A stretch of 35,542 bases of DNA from an uncultured Mycoplasmatota bacterium (GCA_946497145.1 CAMMJA010000009.1:1-35542), one strand, 5' to 3'. Shown: positions 20,907 through 31,408, counted from the first letter of the stretch. Notes: generated by a model not told the origin, from the sequence alone. Program-made: numbers and translations.

Positions 20907-21734
20907 ATGAAAAGAAGAGTAACGGCTTTTTGTAATCGGGTATTAACAGCAATTCGAAAACCGGCAATGCGTATCTTGCCTGGTCAATTGGCCTTTTTCT
21001 TCGTTTTATCCATCATTCCTTTGGTTGCTTTAGTAGGAGGAGTTGCTTCCTTTTTTTCTATTTCAGTAGAGTCGTTGGCGGAATTGATTGAAAGTTCTGT
21101 ACCAGGAAGTGTTTCTAATTTGTTGATTCCCATTATCTCGGGCGAAGGTTTGAATTTTAATATGATTGTTTTCTTTGTTTCCGCATTTATTTTGGCTTCC
21201 AATGGAACACATTCCATGATTGTTGCATCTAATTACTTATATAAAGTAAAGGATTCAAATTATTTGAGAAGACGAATTAAGGCCATTTTGATGACTTTTG
21301 TGTTGGTTGCTTTGTTGGTGTTCGTCTTGTTAGTACCTGCTTTTGGTGATTTGATCTTTGGAGTAATTCGTTCTTTCTTTCATGGGGAAGATATTGTTAA
21401 CATCATTTATCGAATTTATCAAATTTTCAAATATCCACTTTCTATTTTCTTAATTTATTTTAACATAAAACTACTTTATACTTTAGCACCCGATAAACCA
21501 ATTTTAAGTCACACGACTACTTATGGTGCCTTATTTACTACCTTTACGTGGATCATTGCAACGGAAATATATTCTATTTATGTTGAGGTATTTGCAAAGT
21601 ACGATCTTTTCTATGGTAGTATTTCGAATATTTTAATCTTATTGCTTTGGGTTTATGTATTGGCATATGTGTTCGTATTAGGAATGGCGATCAATTCTTG
21701 TGGATTGGAAGATGAAAAAACGAAAAAAGTATGA
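20907..21734 (+). CDS. YihY/BrkB-family inner membrane protein
   Basis: Multi-TM pattern with RILPGQLAFFFVLSIIPLVALVGG and ASNGTHSMIVASNYLYKVKDSNYLRRRIKAI. Confidence 0.85.
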   Translation: MKRRVTAFCNRVLTAIRKPAMRILPGQLAFFFVLSIIPLVALVGGVASFFSISVESLAELIESSVPGSVSNLLIPIISGEGLNFNMIVFFVSAFILASNGTHSMIVASNYLYKVKDSNYLRRRIKAILMTFVLVALLVFVLLVPAFGDLIFGVIRSFFHGEDIVNIIYRIYQIFKYPLSIFLIYFNIKLLYTLAPDKPILSHTTTYGALFTTFTWIIATEIYSIYVEVFAKYDLFYGSISNILILLLWVYVLAYVFVLGMAINSCGLEDEKTKKV

Positions 21735-21755
21735 GAAATTACTCATATTTTTTTG
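21729..21755 (+). terminator. Intrinsic terminator overlapping the brkB-like stop codon
   Basis: TATGAG-aaatta-CTCATA plus T-run; stop TGA (21732-21734) lies inside the left arm. Confidence 0.75.
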
Positions 21756-21803
21756 TTTGAAAAACTATTTATAGAGTGTTATAATGGTAAAGAGGTTGAA
21801 ATA

Positions 21804-23891
21804 ATGAAAAAAATATGGAACAAGATCAAAAAGTATTGTTTAGATTTTAAAAATGATCCTAAAAAGAAACTGTTGAAAATAAAAAAACGCATTAAGGATT
21901 ATTTTCACAACAATTTATTATTCGTCATCTATGTGATTACTTGTGTAGTAAATTCGACGTTACTACGTTTTTTTACCTTACATACCGTTGAAAACTATCT
22001 TTCAATTAAACCCATTTTGGCTGATACGGCGATTGTGGTATTAGTGGGGGCTTTTGGTTATTTGATCAAGCCGAAAAAACGTTTTATTTACTTTATGACG
22101 TTTGATATTTTCTTTACAGCCATCTGTATGATCAATTCTATTTACTATACATTTTATACTTCCTTTGCTTCCGTATCTATGTTATCGCTTGCACAGTTTA
22201 TTGCACCAGTTGGGGATGCTGTTGTAGAAAATGTATTGCAGATTAAGGATTTGGTTTATTTATGGGGCCCTATATGCTTGTTTTTTGTTCATTGGAAGTT
22301 GAAGAAGAGAAATTATTACGAACATAATCTTTCCTTTAAAAGAAGAAAAACACAAACATTTAAACATCTTATATTGGGTGCTGTGTTGATTACAATTTTT
22401 ACATTGACGCTTACTCCTTTGGAGATTGGTCGTTTTGCAAAACAGTGGAATCGTGAATACATCGTCATGAAGTTTGGTATTTATACTTATCAGATGAACG
22501 ATGTGGTTAAAAGTATTGAACCGAAAGTTTCTTCTTTGTTTGGTTTAGATAATGCGATGAAAAGTTTTCATGAGTACTTTGAAGAGCGAGATACTTCTCA
22601 GAAAACCAATGAATATACCAATGTTTTTGAAGGAAAAAATATCATTGGTATTCATGCTGAGAGTATGCAATCGTTTCCAATCGGTATGACTTTTAATGGA
22701 CAAGAGGTAACGCCTACTTTAAATAAACTAGTAAGTGAGGGGTTGTATTTCGATAATTTCTATTCACAAGTCAGTGTAGGAACTTCGAGTGATACCGAAC
22801 TTACTCTAAGCACTTCTTTGATGCCAACGCACAGTGGTACGGCCTTTGTTAGTTATTTTGATCGTGAGTACATTAGCATTCCTAAATTGTTAAAAGAAAA
22901 AGGTTATTATACCTTTAGTATGCATGCGAACAACGCTGATTTTTGGAATCGACGTACGATGCATGAAAGTTTGGGTTATGACCGTTTTTATAGTAAGAAG
23001 GATTTTGAGGTTACCAAAGAAAATACGATTGGGCTAGGACTTAGTGACAAAGAATTCTTTAAGCAAGTAATTCCTAAACTACAGGATATCAAAGAAAAAG
23101 GGCAACCATTCTATGGAACTTTTATCATGTTGACCAATCATACACCATTTTCTGATGTAGATAAATATGGCGAATTTGATGTGGATATTAAGGAAACCAT
23201 AACCAATGAAAATGGCGAAACAGAAGTGATTTCACATCCATATATGGAAGGAACGAAGTTAGGAAATTACTTAAAATCTGTTCACTATGCAGATGCTGCT
23301 TTAGGACAGTTCTTAGAGGATTTGGAAGCCAATGGTTTGTTAGAAAATACTGTGATAGTATTGTATGGTGATCATGATGCAAGATTGCCAAAAAACGATT
23401 ATGTTCGTCTTTATAATTACGATACGACAACAGATTCTGTTTTATCGAAGGATGATCCGAATTACATCGATTTTGATAGTTATCAGTACGAATTGAATCG
23501 TAAAGTTCCACTTATCATTTGGACGCCTGAGCACGAGTATACAGGAACGGTTCACGATGTGATGGGAATGTACGATGTGATGCCGACATTAGGCAACATG
23601 TTTGGTTTTTACAATCCTTATCAGTTGGGACACGATATCTTTGATATTAAGGAAAACAATATCGTAGTATTTCCAAATGGGAACTGGGTTACGAACAAAG
23701 TTTATTACAATAGTCAACAGGAAGAGTATCTTCCATTAGGAAGCGAAGTAATTAGTGAAGAATACATTAAACAGTGTGATGAATATGCAGAATCTTTGTT
23801 GTATACTTCGAACAATATAATTGTCTATGATTTAATTCGTTTAGAACGAGAAAGTGAAGAAGTTCGAGCAGAAAGCGAGAAAGGAAGTTAG
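21804..23891 (+). CDS. LTA synthase family / sulfatase-type membrane protein
   Basis: N-terminal TM bundle, then NIIGIHAESMQSFPIG...SVGTSSDTELTLSTSLMPTHSG (catalytic Thr region), TFIMLTNHTPF, VIVLYGDHDARL. Start 21804 preferred over TTG 21753. Confidence 0.92.
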   Translation: MKKIWNKIKKYCLDFKNDPKKKLLKIKKRIKDYFHNNLLFVIYVITCVVNSTLLRFFTLHTVENYLSIKPILADTAIVVLVGAFGYLIKPKKRFIYFMTFDIFFTAICMINSIYYTFYTSFASVSMLSLAQFIAPVGDAVVENVLQIKDLVYLWGPICLFFVHWKLKKRNYYEHNLSFKRRKTQTFKHLILGAVLITIFTLTLTPLEIGRFAKQWNREYIVMKFGIYTYQMNDVVKSIEPKVSSLFGLDNAMKSFHEYFEERDTSQKTNEYTNVFEGKNIIGIHAESMQSFPIGMTFNGQEVTPTLNKLVSEGLYFDNFYSQVSVGTSSDTELTLSTSLMPTHSGTAFVSYFDREYISIPKLLKEKGYYTFSMHANNADFWNRRTMHESLGYDRFYSKKDFEVTKENTIGLGLSDKEFFKQVIPKLQDIKEKGQPFYGTFIMLTNHTPFSDVDKYGEFDVDIKETITNENGETEVISHPYMEGTKLGNYLKSVHYADAALGQFLEDLEANGLLENTVIVLYGDHDARLPKNDYVRLYNYDTTTDSVLSKDDPNYIDFDSYQYELNRKVPLIIWTPEHEYTGTVHDVMGMYDVMPTLGNMFGFYNPYQLGHDIFDIKENNIVVFPNGNWVTNKVYYNSQQEEYLPLGSEVISEEYIKQCDEYAESLLYTSNNIIVYDLIRLERESEEVRAESEKGS

Positions 23892-23892
23892 T

Positions 23893-24507
23893 ATGAGATT
23901 AAAAAAAGGGGCAAAAATTGCGATTGTTGTCGTTTTGTTATTAGTAGTAGTTGGGGGATTGATTTGGTACTTTAACTTTCGTGGAAAAGAAAAGGTAGAA
24001 GTTGCTAAAGTGGTCAATGAAATATCAGAATATGGATATCAGTTAAAAGATAATAAAAGTGAAGCATATAAAAAGTTGTTTCAGGAATTAAAAGAAGTGT
24101 TAGAAAGTGATTCTATCGATGAAGAGGCATATGCTAAACTGATTTCTCAGATGTTCATCATGGATTTTTATACTTTAGATGATAAAGTAGCGAAAACAGA
24201 TGTTGGTGGTGCTGATTTTGTTCATAGTGAAGAACGAGCAGATTTTCTTGAGCAGGCGATGGATACCGTATATAAATATGTAGAAAGTAATTTGTATGGA
24301 GATCGTAAACAAGAATTGCCTACGGTGACTGAAGTAGTTGTTGATCAAATTGAAACGGTTGAGTTTGAGTATTTAGATCAAACTGATACGAATGCTTATC
24401 AAGTTTCTGTATCATGGGATTATAAAAAAGATTTAGGTTATGAGACGGAAGCAACCTTGATTGTTGTTCACGAAGGAAATAAACTTTCAATTGCGGAGAT
24501 GGATTAG
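23893..24507 (+). CDS. Single-TM exported protein of unknown function
   Basis: MRLKKGAKIAIVVVLLLVVVGGLIWYFNF then a soluble domain. Tracked start 23854 lies inside the upstream gene; ATG 23893 is preceded by GAAAGGAAG. Confidence 0.72.
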   Translation: MRLKKGAKIAIVVVLLLVVVGGLIWYFNFRGKEKVEVAKVVNEISEYGYQLKDNKSEAYKKLFQELKEVLESDSIDEEAYAKLISQMFIMDFYTLDDKVAKTDVGGADFVHSEERADFLEQAMDTVYKYVESNLYGDRKQELPTVTEVVVDQIETVEFEYLDQTDTNAYQVSVSWDYKKDLGYETEATLIVVHEGNKLSIAEMD

Positions 24508-24561
24508 AGAATATTTTTCATCTTCGAGTCATATGATATAGTGTTAGAATTGATTCTGACG

Positions 24562-24598
24562 AAGAAAGATACATAGTGTTTATGGTCTTTCTTTTTTT
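24562..24598 (+). terminator. Intrinsic terminator
   Basis: AAGAAAGA...TCTTTCTT plus T-run. Confidence 0.7.
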
Positions 24599-24602
24599 GC
24601 AT

Positions 24603-24637
24603 AAAAAAGGAATGCTATTCATCTGGCATTCCTTCTT
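24603..24637 (-). terminator. Intrinsic terminator of the LCP-PASTA gene, 5' arm inside its coding sequence
   Basis: Minus strand GGAATGC-cagatgaata-GCATTCC-TTTTTT; the stop codon (24615-24617) is in the loop. Confidence 0.78.
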
Positions 24638-26795
24638 GATTATTATCATCATCTTGATTATCATCCGTTTCTGGTTCTTCTTCCGTATCGTCACTACTAC
24701 TTTCACTAGCAGCAATGCCAATAGTAATTCGTGTAATATTTCCTAAATAAGTGTTCGGATTTACGCTTTGTGAGACGATCTGTCCAGCGATTGCTCCTGG
24801 AATGATAACTTCTTCATATTTAATGACTACATTTTTGAGTGGTTTTACCCAGGCATTGATTTTGCTTTTGGTCATTTCTTTGAAGTTTGGTACCAAACAT
24901 GCTTTGTTTTTGGTATCTTTGCTACAGTCAATTTCATCTGTAGAGGTTGTTTCTTGCTTGTTTTTGGCAATCGTCAATATGACTGGTCCAGTTAATTTAT
25001 CAATACGTTTGTTGACTGGTTGTGATTGACTCATGACGGTTCCATCCGGATAATCGTTGCTTTCTTTGGTTTCAAATGTCACCTTCACACCATGAGCGTT
25101 AGCCCATTTTTGGGCTTGTTCTCGGGTATCACCTGTAAAGTCCGGTAAAAGTCCATAGTTATCTGAACTGTCGTATGGACCTTCGCCAATCAATTTCTTT
25201 TCGTATGGTTCATTGATGGAGAAAGAGAATGTTTTAATGAGTTCATGTTCTTCTAGTTCTAGATTTACGTTCATTGCATGGACGATATCTTCGATGCTTT
25301 CTTCTACTGGGATATAGTTCCAAAGAACTAATTTGGTTCCTTCGTCGTAGATCATTTGACCATTTCCTTGAAGGAAAAGTTGCTGAATGTTGACGATTTC
25401 GCCGTCTTCCTTATCTAAACTTCTTGCAAGAATATCTTTTCCAATGTTGTAGAAAGAAAGAATTTGTTCTGTTGTAAGATTTGTGTCCATATTTCTTGAA
25501 ACAGTATTTAAAATATCTAATAATGTGTTGACGTTACGAATGCTTTTCATACTGTTGATCATACCTTGAATGACTAATTGTTGGTTCAAGCCACGATCGA
25601 TATCGCCGTTGGCTAATTGTTTACGGTTTCTAGCAAGAACAAGTGCTTGTTCGCCATTTAGATGTTGCCATCCTTCGCTAATACAAATTTGGTTTGCACG
25701 ATCGCTATCGTCGGTACACAAATCTTGTGGTACCTCTACGTCGATTCCTCCTAGAGCATCAACTAAACTGACTACACCTTTAAAGTTGATCTTGACGTAA
25801 TAATCAATATTAATTCCGGTAAAATTCTGAATGGTTTCGATCATGCAACTTTCTCCATACCACGCTGCATGTGTGATTTTGTTTTCTGTTTGATTTTTAA
25901 AACATGCGATTGGTACATAAGTATCACGAGGTATACTTAACATTGTTGCATTTAATGTTTTAGGGTTAAACGTTACTAAAATAAGAGCATCACCATTGCC
26001 AATTTCGTTTTTGTCTAGACCATCAACTTCAGAATCGACACCAATCAATAATATGGTAAACGGTTCTGTTAATGTTTTGTTAGATGAAGTAAGCAATGAA
26101 CTGCTGGTATTTTCTTTTTTCATTTTTTTATCTTTGCTGATGATTACTTTGGTATCTGTAGCGATGTTTTCGTATTCTTCAATTCCTTGAAACATCACAG
26201 GATAATTGCTCGATATGAATAGGGCATCGATTTCTCCTGCATAAAGATCTGACATCATAGAAGAAAAATCAGAGTATTCTTCTAAATCATTGTTTTCTGT
26301 TAGTTTGTTTTCTTTGATAATTTCTTGACTGATGATGTATCCTTCAATCGATTCTTCGTCATCGATGATTCCGATGGTCAATTCTTTGACATCATCGATT
26401 GTATTGACAGGGGAATCTTGCATCACGATAAGATCTGTGGTATAGGTAATATAATCTTTGTTCATGTTATCTAGCGATCCATATACTTTACCGATCATAA
26501 AGCCGATGAAAGCGTTGAGAACGATGTAGATTGTCATGAGAAATACAAAGAGTAAATGATGACGTTTTCGCTTTTTTCCTTTTAATGTGCGATATACTTT
26601 GATTAAGGCAAAAATATCAATTAAAATGAATATGCCTACTAGGACATAACGAATGAGTGGTTCGATAGGTCCTAGTAACAGTATATGATAAATGGAATAA
26701 CTGCTTGCTAGTAAGGCAAGTATTACCGTAATCGTAACAATAATGTTCCATGTTTTTTGATTTTTTTTCGTATTTTCCTTTTTTTCTTTTTTCAT
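24615..26795 (-). CDS. LytR-CpsA-Psr (LCP) family protein with N-terminal TM bundle, SBP-like segment and two C-terminal PASTA-like domains
   Basis: LCP core PFTILLIGVDSE...NGDALILVTFNPKTLNATMLSIPRDTYVPI...KITHA...VDALGGIDVEVP...LNGEQALVLARNRK; PASTA-like LLPDFTGDTREQAQKWANAHGVKVTFE...VMSQSQPVNKRI and LVPNFKEMTKSKINAWVKPL...IVSQSVNPNTYL. Confidence 0.88.
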   Translation of the reverse strand: MKKEKKENTKKNQKTWNIIVTITVILALLASSYSIYHILLLGPIEPLIRYVLVGIFILIDIFALIKVYRTLKGKKRKRHHLLFVFLMTIYIVLNAFIGFMIGKVYGSLDNMNKDYITYTTDLIVMQDSPVNTIDDVKELTIGIIDDEESIEGYIISQEIIKENKLTENNDLEEYSDFSSMMSDLYAGEIDALFISSNYPVMFQGIEEYENIATDTKVIISKDKKMKKENTSSSLLTSSNKTLTEPFTILLIGVDSEVDGLDKNEIGNGDALILVTFNPKTLNATMLSIPRDTYVPIACFKNQTENKITHAAWYGESCMIETIQNFTGINIDYYVKINFKGVVSLVDALGGIDVEVPQDLCTDDSDRANQICISEGWQHLNGEQALVLARNRKQLANGDIDRGLNQQLVIQGMINSMKSIRNVNTLLDILNTVSRNMDTNLTTEQILSFYNIGKDILARSLDKEDGEIVNIQQLFLQGNGQMIYDEGTKLVLWNYIPVEESIEDIVHAMNVNLELEEHELIKTFSFSINEPYEKKLIGEGPYDSSDNYGLLPDFTGDTREQAQKWANAHGVKVTFETKESNDYPDGTVMSQSQPVNKRIDKLTGPVILTIAKNKQETTSTDEIDCSKDTKNKACLVPNFKEMTKSKINAWVKPLKNVVIKYEEVIIPGAIAGQIVSQSVNPNTYLGNITRITIGIAASESSSDDTEEEPETDDNQDDDNNQEGMPDE

Positions 26796-26993
26796 TTTAA
26801 CCTCCGACTATTATCTATTATATCTAAAAATGTTTCTTTTTACAATTGCTTCCTTGGAAATTGTTTAGAACTTACAATTCTTTTACAAATCAAATATTGT
26901 TGTCAAGTCGTCGTAACTTCTTAAGAACAACTGTACGTCTTTTGCTTTTTTTGATATAATTATGATGGATTATCATAGATTGGAGGTACAAGA

Positions 26994-29900
26994 ATGAAGA
27001 AAATCAAAATATGGTGTTGTAGTTTCTTTTTTGGTTTTGTTTGTTTTTTTCTAGCGCAAGATGTTTATGCGATGAAGCCGGTAGAATTTAAGGATCGTGT
27101 AGTTTGTGGCGATCAATATGAGTTGGCTATCGCACTAGATGATGGGAATTTGGAGCATGTGGCTTGTTATGCTGACTATTATGCGGCCAAAAGTGCCATG
27201 GATAGTCATAGTAACGATAATGTTGTCATTTTGGCTAGAGCGTACAATAAGGTGTATGGGGAAACGAGAACAGAAATTGCCGATGCCAAGTATGCTTTGT
27301 TAGATCTATCGGTCAATACACAAAAGCCGTACTCTCATTTTTTCCCTGATGCAGGAGACGATACGACTAAAGATAACTATATGGATACAGGAACGTTGTA
27401 TCGTTCGGTAGATGGTGCTTATTTGTCTGTTAACTGGCCGAATCGAGTTGCTCATGTTAAAATTGCGGGTTATGATGGTTGGGTTAACTTTATTAGTTCT
27501 TGGACAAATTGGTTAACCAATGATTATCAAATTGTACCTCTTGCTTGGGTAAAATCAAGTAATTATTATGTTGTAACCGATAGTGCCATCCATCATTATT
27601 TAATTAACAATATTTATGAAGAAATGGCCAATCCTTATTACATTAACCTGGGACCAAAACCAGAAATGTTAGATGCTGGTACCTATTATAGTTACGATGG
27701 AAAATATTTTTATCGCGATCGTAAGTCGATGCTTCAAGATTATAAAGAAGGGGTCCACACTCGAGCGGTAAACAGTAGTAAACCATACTACAATTACTAT
27801 ATGTATTTACCACAACATTCAAGGACGACGTATTCAAGTGCTGATATCGATCAATATATTCGTAACCAATTAGGATATCAAGCAACCGTATTTGATGAAT
27901 ATGACTTTATTTCGAGCAATCGATATCTTTCAAAACTTTATGGACAAGGAAGTTTCTTTTACAATGCGCAGCAAACGTATGGTGTCAATGCGATTGTCAT
28001 GTTGGGCATTACAAGAAATGAGTCAGCAAATGGTCGTAGTCGAATTGCCATCGATAAGAACAACGGTTTTGGAGACGGCGCAGTAGATAGTAGTGCTTAT
28101 CAATCTGCTAAGACGTATGCTTCTTTTGCAAATACGATTTATGCTTATTCCCATAATTTGTTTACATATGGATATTCCAATCCTTATGATTGGCGCTACC
28201 ACGGTAGTATATTAGGAAACAAAGGGGTTGGGATGAACGTCCAATATGCTTCTGATCCTTATTGGAGTGAAAAGGCCGTAAGTTATTACAATCAGTTTGA
28301 TTATGCTAGAAGTGATTATAACTTTTATCAATTGGGAGTTACCAATCAAGATGTAGTTTATGCTTATGCCAGTGCTAGTTATGGTTCCAAAAAAGTGTAT
28401 TCTTATGATAAAAAAGATTATTCGATGATTTTGGTAGACCAAATTGACAACAGTGAAGGTAGTTGGTATAAGGTTGTCAGTGATTTGAATATCGATGCAA
28501 ATAAAAATCAAATTACCGAAGGTCCGTACGATTGGGAAAATAGTTATGTTTATGTGCCGGTTTCTATGGTAAATAAAATTAACGAAGGTAAAAATGGTAT
28601 GATCAGTCCTGAAGAAGTTTACCATTATGGAGATTATGATTATACTTACGAAGTGTATGCAAGTAGTAGTGTGCTTCATCAAAGTGATACAACTACTACT
28701 CCTAAGGTAGCAAAACTAACGAGCGATGTAACATTCTATTATGATGCAGCGCTTACGATGCCTGTGGAATCAAAAACGTTTACACCAAACGGAAACGTTC
28801 GCGTGACGGGGGCTAAAGCAAATACTTACGTGATGGTTTATGCCGTTGCCAAAGATGCTAGTGGTACGCCGGTTGCTTATTTGGTTACTTCCGATTACCG
28901 TTATAATCAGCAAGATTGGATTCCGGCAGGGCATATGGAGTTTGTAGGGCTTAGTTATGGAAAAGAAAACGTCGATAATGGAGCACACTATGCGTGGGTC
29001 AATTCGACACCAACCGATACGAAAGAAACTGTGATCAGTGGTTTCTACAATCGTACGTATTTCCCAATTTTAGGAGAAGTCGAAGCAAATGGAATCAAGT
29101 GGTACAAAGTTCCTGCTGATATGAATGGAACGATCGGTTATGTTATGGCAAATGATCTACGGGCTAATGTTACGTATTATCAAGGTGAAGTGATCAATAC
29201 TGCACCAGTTATTACAGCAAGTGATAAAACAGTGGTTCAAGGAAATAAGATTGATTTATTAGAAGGGGTAAGTGCTACTGACCAAGAAGATGGAAAAATT
29301 ACCGATATTCAAGTTTCTGGAGAAGTTAATTTTGATGAGCCGGGAGAGTATCTAGTTACTTATACAGTAGTAGATACGTTAGGACTTTCTACTTCTAAGA
29401 CGATTACTGTTACCGTATTAAAAGATGAAGAGCCGGTTATTACGGCCTTCGATATTGAAATGACGCTAGGAGGAAAAAAGCCGGATTTGTTACATAATGT
29501 AACGGCTACGGATAAAGAAGACGGTGATTTATTAGAAATTACGGTGGATGATCATTTGGTAGAGTATGATAAGATAGGCAAATATTCGGTTACTTATACT
29601 GTATCAGATCAGTTTGGTCATGTGGTAACCAAAACCGTAACGTTAACCATTATGGAAAATCAAAAGCCGGTGATTTATGCGACGGACAAAAGTATCGTAG
29701 TGGGTAGTACGTTTGATCCAAAAGAAGGAGTTACAGCGTGGGATCAAGAAGATGGTGATTTAACAGACGATATTCATGTAGTTAAAAATTTAGTAAAAGA
29801 AAATGAGACAGGAACTTACGAAGTGACGTATGAAGTTACAGATACTTATCAGCAAAGAGTAGAAAAAACTATCTTGATCACTGTTGTCGACAAGAGTGAA

Positions 29901-30836
29901 AAAGAAGGAACATTCTATTTAGATTACTTGAAAGAAATTGACGGTAAACTTGCTATAAAAGGTTATCATACCATCAATGGAATCGATAATACATTAGATG
30001 AAAATTTTAAGTACTATTTGGTTTTTGAAGATTTGAACGATGCTTCTAAAAGTTATCAACAACCTCTTAATCGAATTACGGATACAAAAGAGATGACAAG
30101 ACCAGTTTTAATTAATGATGGAAAAGATTATACTTATTCTTGGTTTCAGGGAGAACTTGATTTATCTTCGATTCCACAAGGAGATTATCGGTTATATTTG
30201 GTAACTGAATCTCTTGCTTACTATTCTAAAACGATCGTCAACAATCGTCTTTACAAAGAACAATTTACGACTTATGATAATGAAAAATATGTAATATGTC
30301 GCAATAATTATAGTGGAAAAATTGCTCAAATCGAATTGATGATTCGTGATTCCAAGTTGGGTTCTAAGACGGGTAGTTTTACTTATAATCAGTTTGATCA
30401 ATATCGGACGTTGAAATTTAACGAAGATCATACACTGCAGGTGTTGGGAACCTCTTATTCATATGGTGCTGATATGGGACTCAATGCTACCGTCAATCGT
30501 TATATGATTTTTGAAAACAAAGAAACTTACGAAACGTATCGTAAGAGTTTGGGTAGTATTACTTCTGGAATGTATCCAGTTACTTTGCCGGTTTCTGATC
30601 AATTAGGAAAAGAACGAGCATGGTATCAAGCCAATTTGAACTTGGAAGATATTCCGGTAGGAGAGTATGTGATCTATATTTCCAATGAAACAAATATGCA
30701 AGATATTGGAGAGTTTAGAAAGACGTCTTACGATGATATTTCAAAAGTGACGACGACTGTAAATGGTAAGATATATCGTTTTGTGGTTAATGAAGAAAAA
30801 CGAAATCGTGTAGAACTTGTTGTCGAAAAAAAATAA
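26994..30836 (+). CDS. Secreted glucosaminidase-type peptidoglycan hydrolase with SH3-like and three Ig-like (DUF5011-type) domains
   Basis: Signal peptide; glucosaminidase region FFYNAQQTYGVNAIVMLGITRNESANGRS...YASDPYWSEKAVSYYNQFD; three repeats 'PVITASDKTVVQGN...VSATDQEDGKIT...GEYLVTYTVVDTLG'. Confidence 0.85.
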   Translation: MKKIKIWCCSFFFGFVCFFLAQDVYAMKPVEFKDRVVCGDQYELAIALDDGNLEHVACYADYYAAKSAMDSHSNDNVVILARAYNKVYGETRTEIADAKYALLDLSVNTQKPYSHFFPDAGDDTTKDNYMDTGTLYRSVDGAYLSVNWPNRVAHVKIAGYDGWVNFISSWTNWLTNDYQIVPLAWVKSSNYYVVTDSAIHHYLINNIYEEMANPYYINLGPKPEMLDAGTYYSYDGKYFYRDRKSMLQDYKEGVHTRAVNSSKPYYNYYMYLPQHSRTTYSSADIDQYIRNQLGYQATVFDEYDFISSNRYLSKLYGQGSFFYNAQQTYGVNAIVMLGITRNESANGRSRIAIDKNNGFGDGAVDSSAYQSAKTYASFANTIYAYSHNLFTYGYSNPYDWRYHGSILGNKGVGMNVQYASDPYWSEKAVSYYNQFDYARSDYNFYQLGVTNQDVVYAYASASYGSKKVYSYDKKDYSMILVDQIDNSEGSWYKVVSDLNIDANKNQITEGPYDWENSYVYVPVSMVNKINEGKNGMISPEEVYHYGDYDYTYEVYASSSVLHQSDTTTTPKVAKLTSDVTFYYDAALTMPVESKTFTPNGNVRVTGAKANTYVMVYAVAKDASGTPVAYLVTSDYRYNQQDWIPAGHMEFVGLSYGKENVDNGAHYAWVNSTPTDTKETVISGFYNRTYFPILGEVEANGIKWYKVPADMNGTIGYVMANDLRANVTYYQGEVINTAPVITASDKTVVQGNKIDLLEGVSATDQEDGKITDIQVSGEVNFDEPGEYLVTYTVVDTLGLSTSKTITVTVLKDEEPVITAFDIEMTLGGKKPDLLHNVTATDKEDGDLLEITVDDHLVEYDKIGKYSVTYTVSDQFGHVVTKTVTLTIMENQKPVIYATDKSIVVGSTFDPKEGVTAWDQEDGDLTDDIHVVKNLVKENETGTYEVTYEVTDTYQQRVEKTILITVVDKSEKEGTFYLDYLKEIDGKLAIKGYHTINGIDNTLDENFKYYLVFEDLNDASKSYQQPLNRITDTKEMTRPVLINDGKDYTYSWFQGELDLSSIPQGDYRLYLVTESLAYYSKTIVNNRLYKEQFTTYDNEKYVICRNNYSGKIAQIELMIRDSKLGSKTGSFTYNQFDQYRTLKFNEDHTLQVLGTSYSYGADMGLNATVNRYMIFENKETYETYRKSLGSITSGMYPVTLPVSDQLGKERAWYQANLNLEDIPVGEYVIYISNETNMQDIGEFRKTSYDDISKVTTTVNGKIYRFVVNEEKRNRVELVVEKK
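29197..29890 (+). repeat. Three tandem Ig-like (DUF5011-type) domain repeats within the surface protein
   Basis: Three copies of P-V-I-x-A-x-D...G-V-x-A-x-D-x-E-D-G-x-L/I...G-x-Y-x-V-T-Y-x-V-x-D at about 29197-29430, 29430-29655 and 29656-29890 (boundaries approximate). Confidence 0.8.
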
Positions 30837-30863
30837 AAGAAGAGTGCACTCTTCTTTTTTTAC
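30837..30863 (+). terminator. Intrinsic terminator directly abutting the stop codon
   Basis: Palindrome AAAAGAAGAGTGCACTCTTCTTTTTT begins right after TAA (30834-30836). Confidence 0.85.
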
Positions 30864-30902
30864 TTGAAATATGATAGGATAAAAGAGAAAGTAGGTTAGG
30901 TT

Positions 30903-31397
30903 ATGTTATCTGAAATTCAAATTTCGATTGATCAATTTTCTTCGTTTTTTGATCCACTTAATAAAGATAGGATTTCTAATGAAATTGTCGAGTACATTCA
31001 TCGAGAAATGAAATTGATTCCGATGAAATCAGCAATTGCCATCAAAATATGTGGAAGGTCTTCTTTTTCTTCAAAAGAAAAAGAGCAAATGATCGATGTA
31101 CTTCGCAGCCATTATGGGTTGTTGGTTCAGCATGAATTAAAGTTACATCGTTATCGCAAAATTAAAAAATTGGCTTTGTTGTTGATTGGTGTTTTGTTTA
31201 TTGCGTTTGCAAGGTGGTTTTCTTATTTTGTTTCTAGTGTGATCGAGGAGTTGTTTTTAATTGCGGGTTGGGTTGTGATCTGGGAACTGGTTTATGAGGT
31301 TGTCTTTACTGATAATACGCAAAAAATTCAAGTGTCACAAATGAAAAAGTTGACAGATTGTCAAATTGTTTTTGAACAAGAAAAGGTATCTTTCTGA
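30903..31397 (+). CDS. Hypothetical membrane protein with two TM segments
   Basis: 164-aa ORF with hydrophobic LALLLIGVLFIAFARWF and ELFLIAGWVVIWELVYEVVF; own promoter region and terminator. Confidence 0.7.
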   Translation: MLSEIQISIDQFSSFFDPLNKDRISNEIVEYIHREMKLIPMKSAIAIKICGRSSFSSKEKEQMIDVLRSHYGLLVQHELKLHRYRKIKKLALLLIGVLFIAFARWFSYFVSSVIEELFLIAGWVVIWELVYEVVFTDNTQKIQVSQMKKLTDCQIVFEQEKVSF

Positions 31398-31408
31398 TAC
31401 CTTTTTTA
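31381..31408. terminator. Bidirectional terminator containing both convergent stop codons
   Basis: AAAAGGTATC-tttct-GATACCTTTTTT; plus-strand stop TGA 31395-31397 and minus-strand Hsp20 stop 31406-31408 both lie within it. Confidence 0.85.

Noticed and set aside
28212-28682. 156-aa minus-strand ORF inside the glucosaminidase gene
   Set aside because: Low-complexity antisense shadow of a Tyr/Asp-rich coding region; no SD or domain signature. The same reasoning rejects the other antisense ORFs (e.g. 10816-11172, 15063-15440, 23188-23511, 27643-27885).
30780-30836. LPXTG or other sortase signal at the C-terminus of the 1280-aa surface protein
   Set aside because: C-terminus is VNEEKRNRVELVVEKK with no sorting motif, hydrophobic span or anchor.
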